A program made the translations under genes and the position numbers. DNA of 7,077 nucleotides from Synechococcus sp. MED650. Its GTDB lineage: Bacteria; Cyanobacteriota; Cyanobacteriia; PCC-6307; Cyanobiaceae. Shown here in pieces: positions 6,750 through 7,077 of this stretch. The stretch covers positions 957 to 8,033 of the forward strand of contig NZHI01000010.1 of NCBI GenBank assembly GCA_002691345.1, given 5' to 3'. Every line of letters begins with the position of its first letter. The stretch's first letter is position 1. The notes under the pieces were generated by a model. It had not been told where the DNA came from and did not search any database. It saw only the letters and a program-made list of their open reading frames with translations.

Positions 6750-6756
6750 GGATCTC

Positions 6757-6872
6757 GGAATTTGAAGTTGGATAACCCCAAGCTTGAAGAGTTTGCTTGC
6801 AGATTAATTTTTTTTTGAATTCTATTCTACATTTGAAGGCTAACTTTAACGTTGGGCAGCGTCTTTTGATTT
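6757..6872. other. AT-rich intergenic stretch after the terminator
   Basis: Composition falls from GC-rich to strongly AT-rich here; 6781-6840 has 18 G or C in 60. It contains a T9 run (6808-6816). I see no gene on either strand. It probably holds the promoter of the ORF starting at 6873. Confidence 0.6.
6823..6828 (+). promoter_or_regulatory. Possible -10 element for the ORF at 6873
   Basis: TATTCT matches the -10 consensus at five of six positions and would give a leader of roughly 40 bases before the ATG. TTGCAG at 6797-6802 is the nearest -35-like string, but the 20-base spacing is too long to be convincing. Confidence 0.3.
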
Positions 6873-7077
6873 ATGGGCTTTTCCTTTGACAGTATTGTCT
6901 TCCCATTTAGTCATAAAAAAAGATATTCCGTCGCTTCACTCATTGATCCAGATTCCCTTGACTCCGATGTTTCTTTTATTGGTTTAAAGAACAAAAAAAA
7001 TCGTGGGCAGTTTTATTTAGGAAGACAATCAGTAGAGCGCCGGGAGTTGCGAAGGATTCCGGTTGCAGATTTGGACA
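6873..7077 (+). CDS. Unrecognised protein, N-terminal part (3' end outside window)
   Basis: The frame is open from the ATG at 6873 to the window edge, giving 68 codons. An in-frame TGA at 6867-6869 fixes this ATG as the first possible start. The protein begins MGFSFDSIVFPFSHKKRYSV, continues with an acidic segment (LIDPDSLDSDV) and then a basic one (GLKNKKNRGQFYLGRQSVERRELRRI). It has no signal peptide or membrane helix in the visible part. I recognise no family. There is no clear Shine-Dalgarno. GC is far lower than in the operon, which suggests acquired DNA or a relaxed region. It is open by more than chance would usually give at this composition, but it could still be spurious; the missing 3' part would settle it. 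Confidence 0.5.
   Translation, partial: MGFSFDSIVFPFSHKKRYSVASLIDPDSLDSDVSFIGLKNKKNRGQFYLGRQSVERRELRRIPVADLD

Noticed and set aside
6590..6750. Known structured RNA such as 6S RNA, tmRNA or a metabolite riboswitch
   Set aside because: The ends do not pair into a 6S-like rod, there is no tRNA-like acceptor end, and I recognise no riboswitch core motif.
6590..6781. 63-codon minus-strand open frame
   Set aside because: It reads through the terminator and hairpin as antisense and has no ribosome-binding site. The plus-strand signals explain the region better.
6557..6835. Repeated TGAATTC (6556-6562 and 6816-6822) as an attachment-site or direct-repeat pair
   Set aside because: Only seven bases are shared and the flanks differ; expected by chance in AT-richer DNA.
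6886..6914. Perfect TTGACA (6886-6891) as a -35 box
   Set aside because: No fitting -10 box at 16-18 bases; the nearest, CATAAA, is 20 bases away. It lies inside the ORF starting at 6873, so chance is more likely.
1..7077. CRISPR arrays, insertion sequences, tRNA or rRNA genes
   Set aside because: No regularly spaced repeats, no transposase-like frame or terminal inverted repeats, and no tRNA- or rRNA-like segments seen on reading both strands.

Overview
The window most likely comes from a GC-rich marine unicellular cyanobacterium of the Synechococcus/Cyanobium type. That placement is an inference: it rests on the style of the membrane glycosyltransferases, the GC-rich coding sequence, a GCCCCCGG-type hairpin terminator common in that group, and the absence of the GCGATCGC (HIP1) octamer abundant in many freshwater cyanobacteria. 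No marker gene (rRNA, tRNA, photosystem) is present to confirm it.

Layout. Positions 1-971 (+) hold the C-terminal part of a DUF2079 membrane protein that begins before the window. Convergent to it, and overlapping its end by 134 bp, is the last gene of a four-gene minus-strand cluster covering 6463 down to 838. In transcription order the cluster is: an ArnT/GT39-type GT-C glycosyltransferase (4892-6463); a two-domain polyprenyl-phosphate glycosyltransferase with a GT2 domain fused to GtrA (3738-4916); a second, different GT39-type protein with a WRQAD motif (2240-3775); and a complete DUF2079 protein (838-2262). With the starts chosen here, each gene overlaps the next by 23-38 bp, so this looks like one translationally coupled operon.

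How the genes may work together. The GT2 domain would charge a carrier lipid with a sugar at the cytoplasmic face. GtrA is the kind of domain proposed to move such lipids across the membrane. The three GT-C-type integral membrane proteins, and perhaps the convergent DUF2079 gene, would transfer the sugars to an acceptor on the outer face. The acceptor (lipid, glycan or protein) cannot be read from the sequence.

Positions 6464-6872 hold no large gene. They contain a good ribosome-binding site for the operon, a long imperfect inverted repeat (6524-6562), a tiny plus-strand ORF of 17 codons behind a very strong Shine-Dalgarno (6592-6659), a hairpin, and an intrinsic terminator (6714-6749). This small unit could be a leader peptide, a microprotein gene or an sRNA. 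After the terminator the composition falls sharply: hand-counted GC for 6781-7077 is 112/297, about 38%. In that AT-rich stretch an ORF starts at 6873 and runs off the window. It is unrecognised and may mark the edge of acquired DNA.
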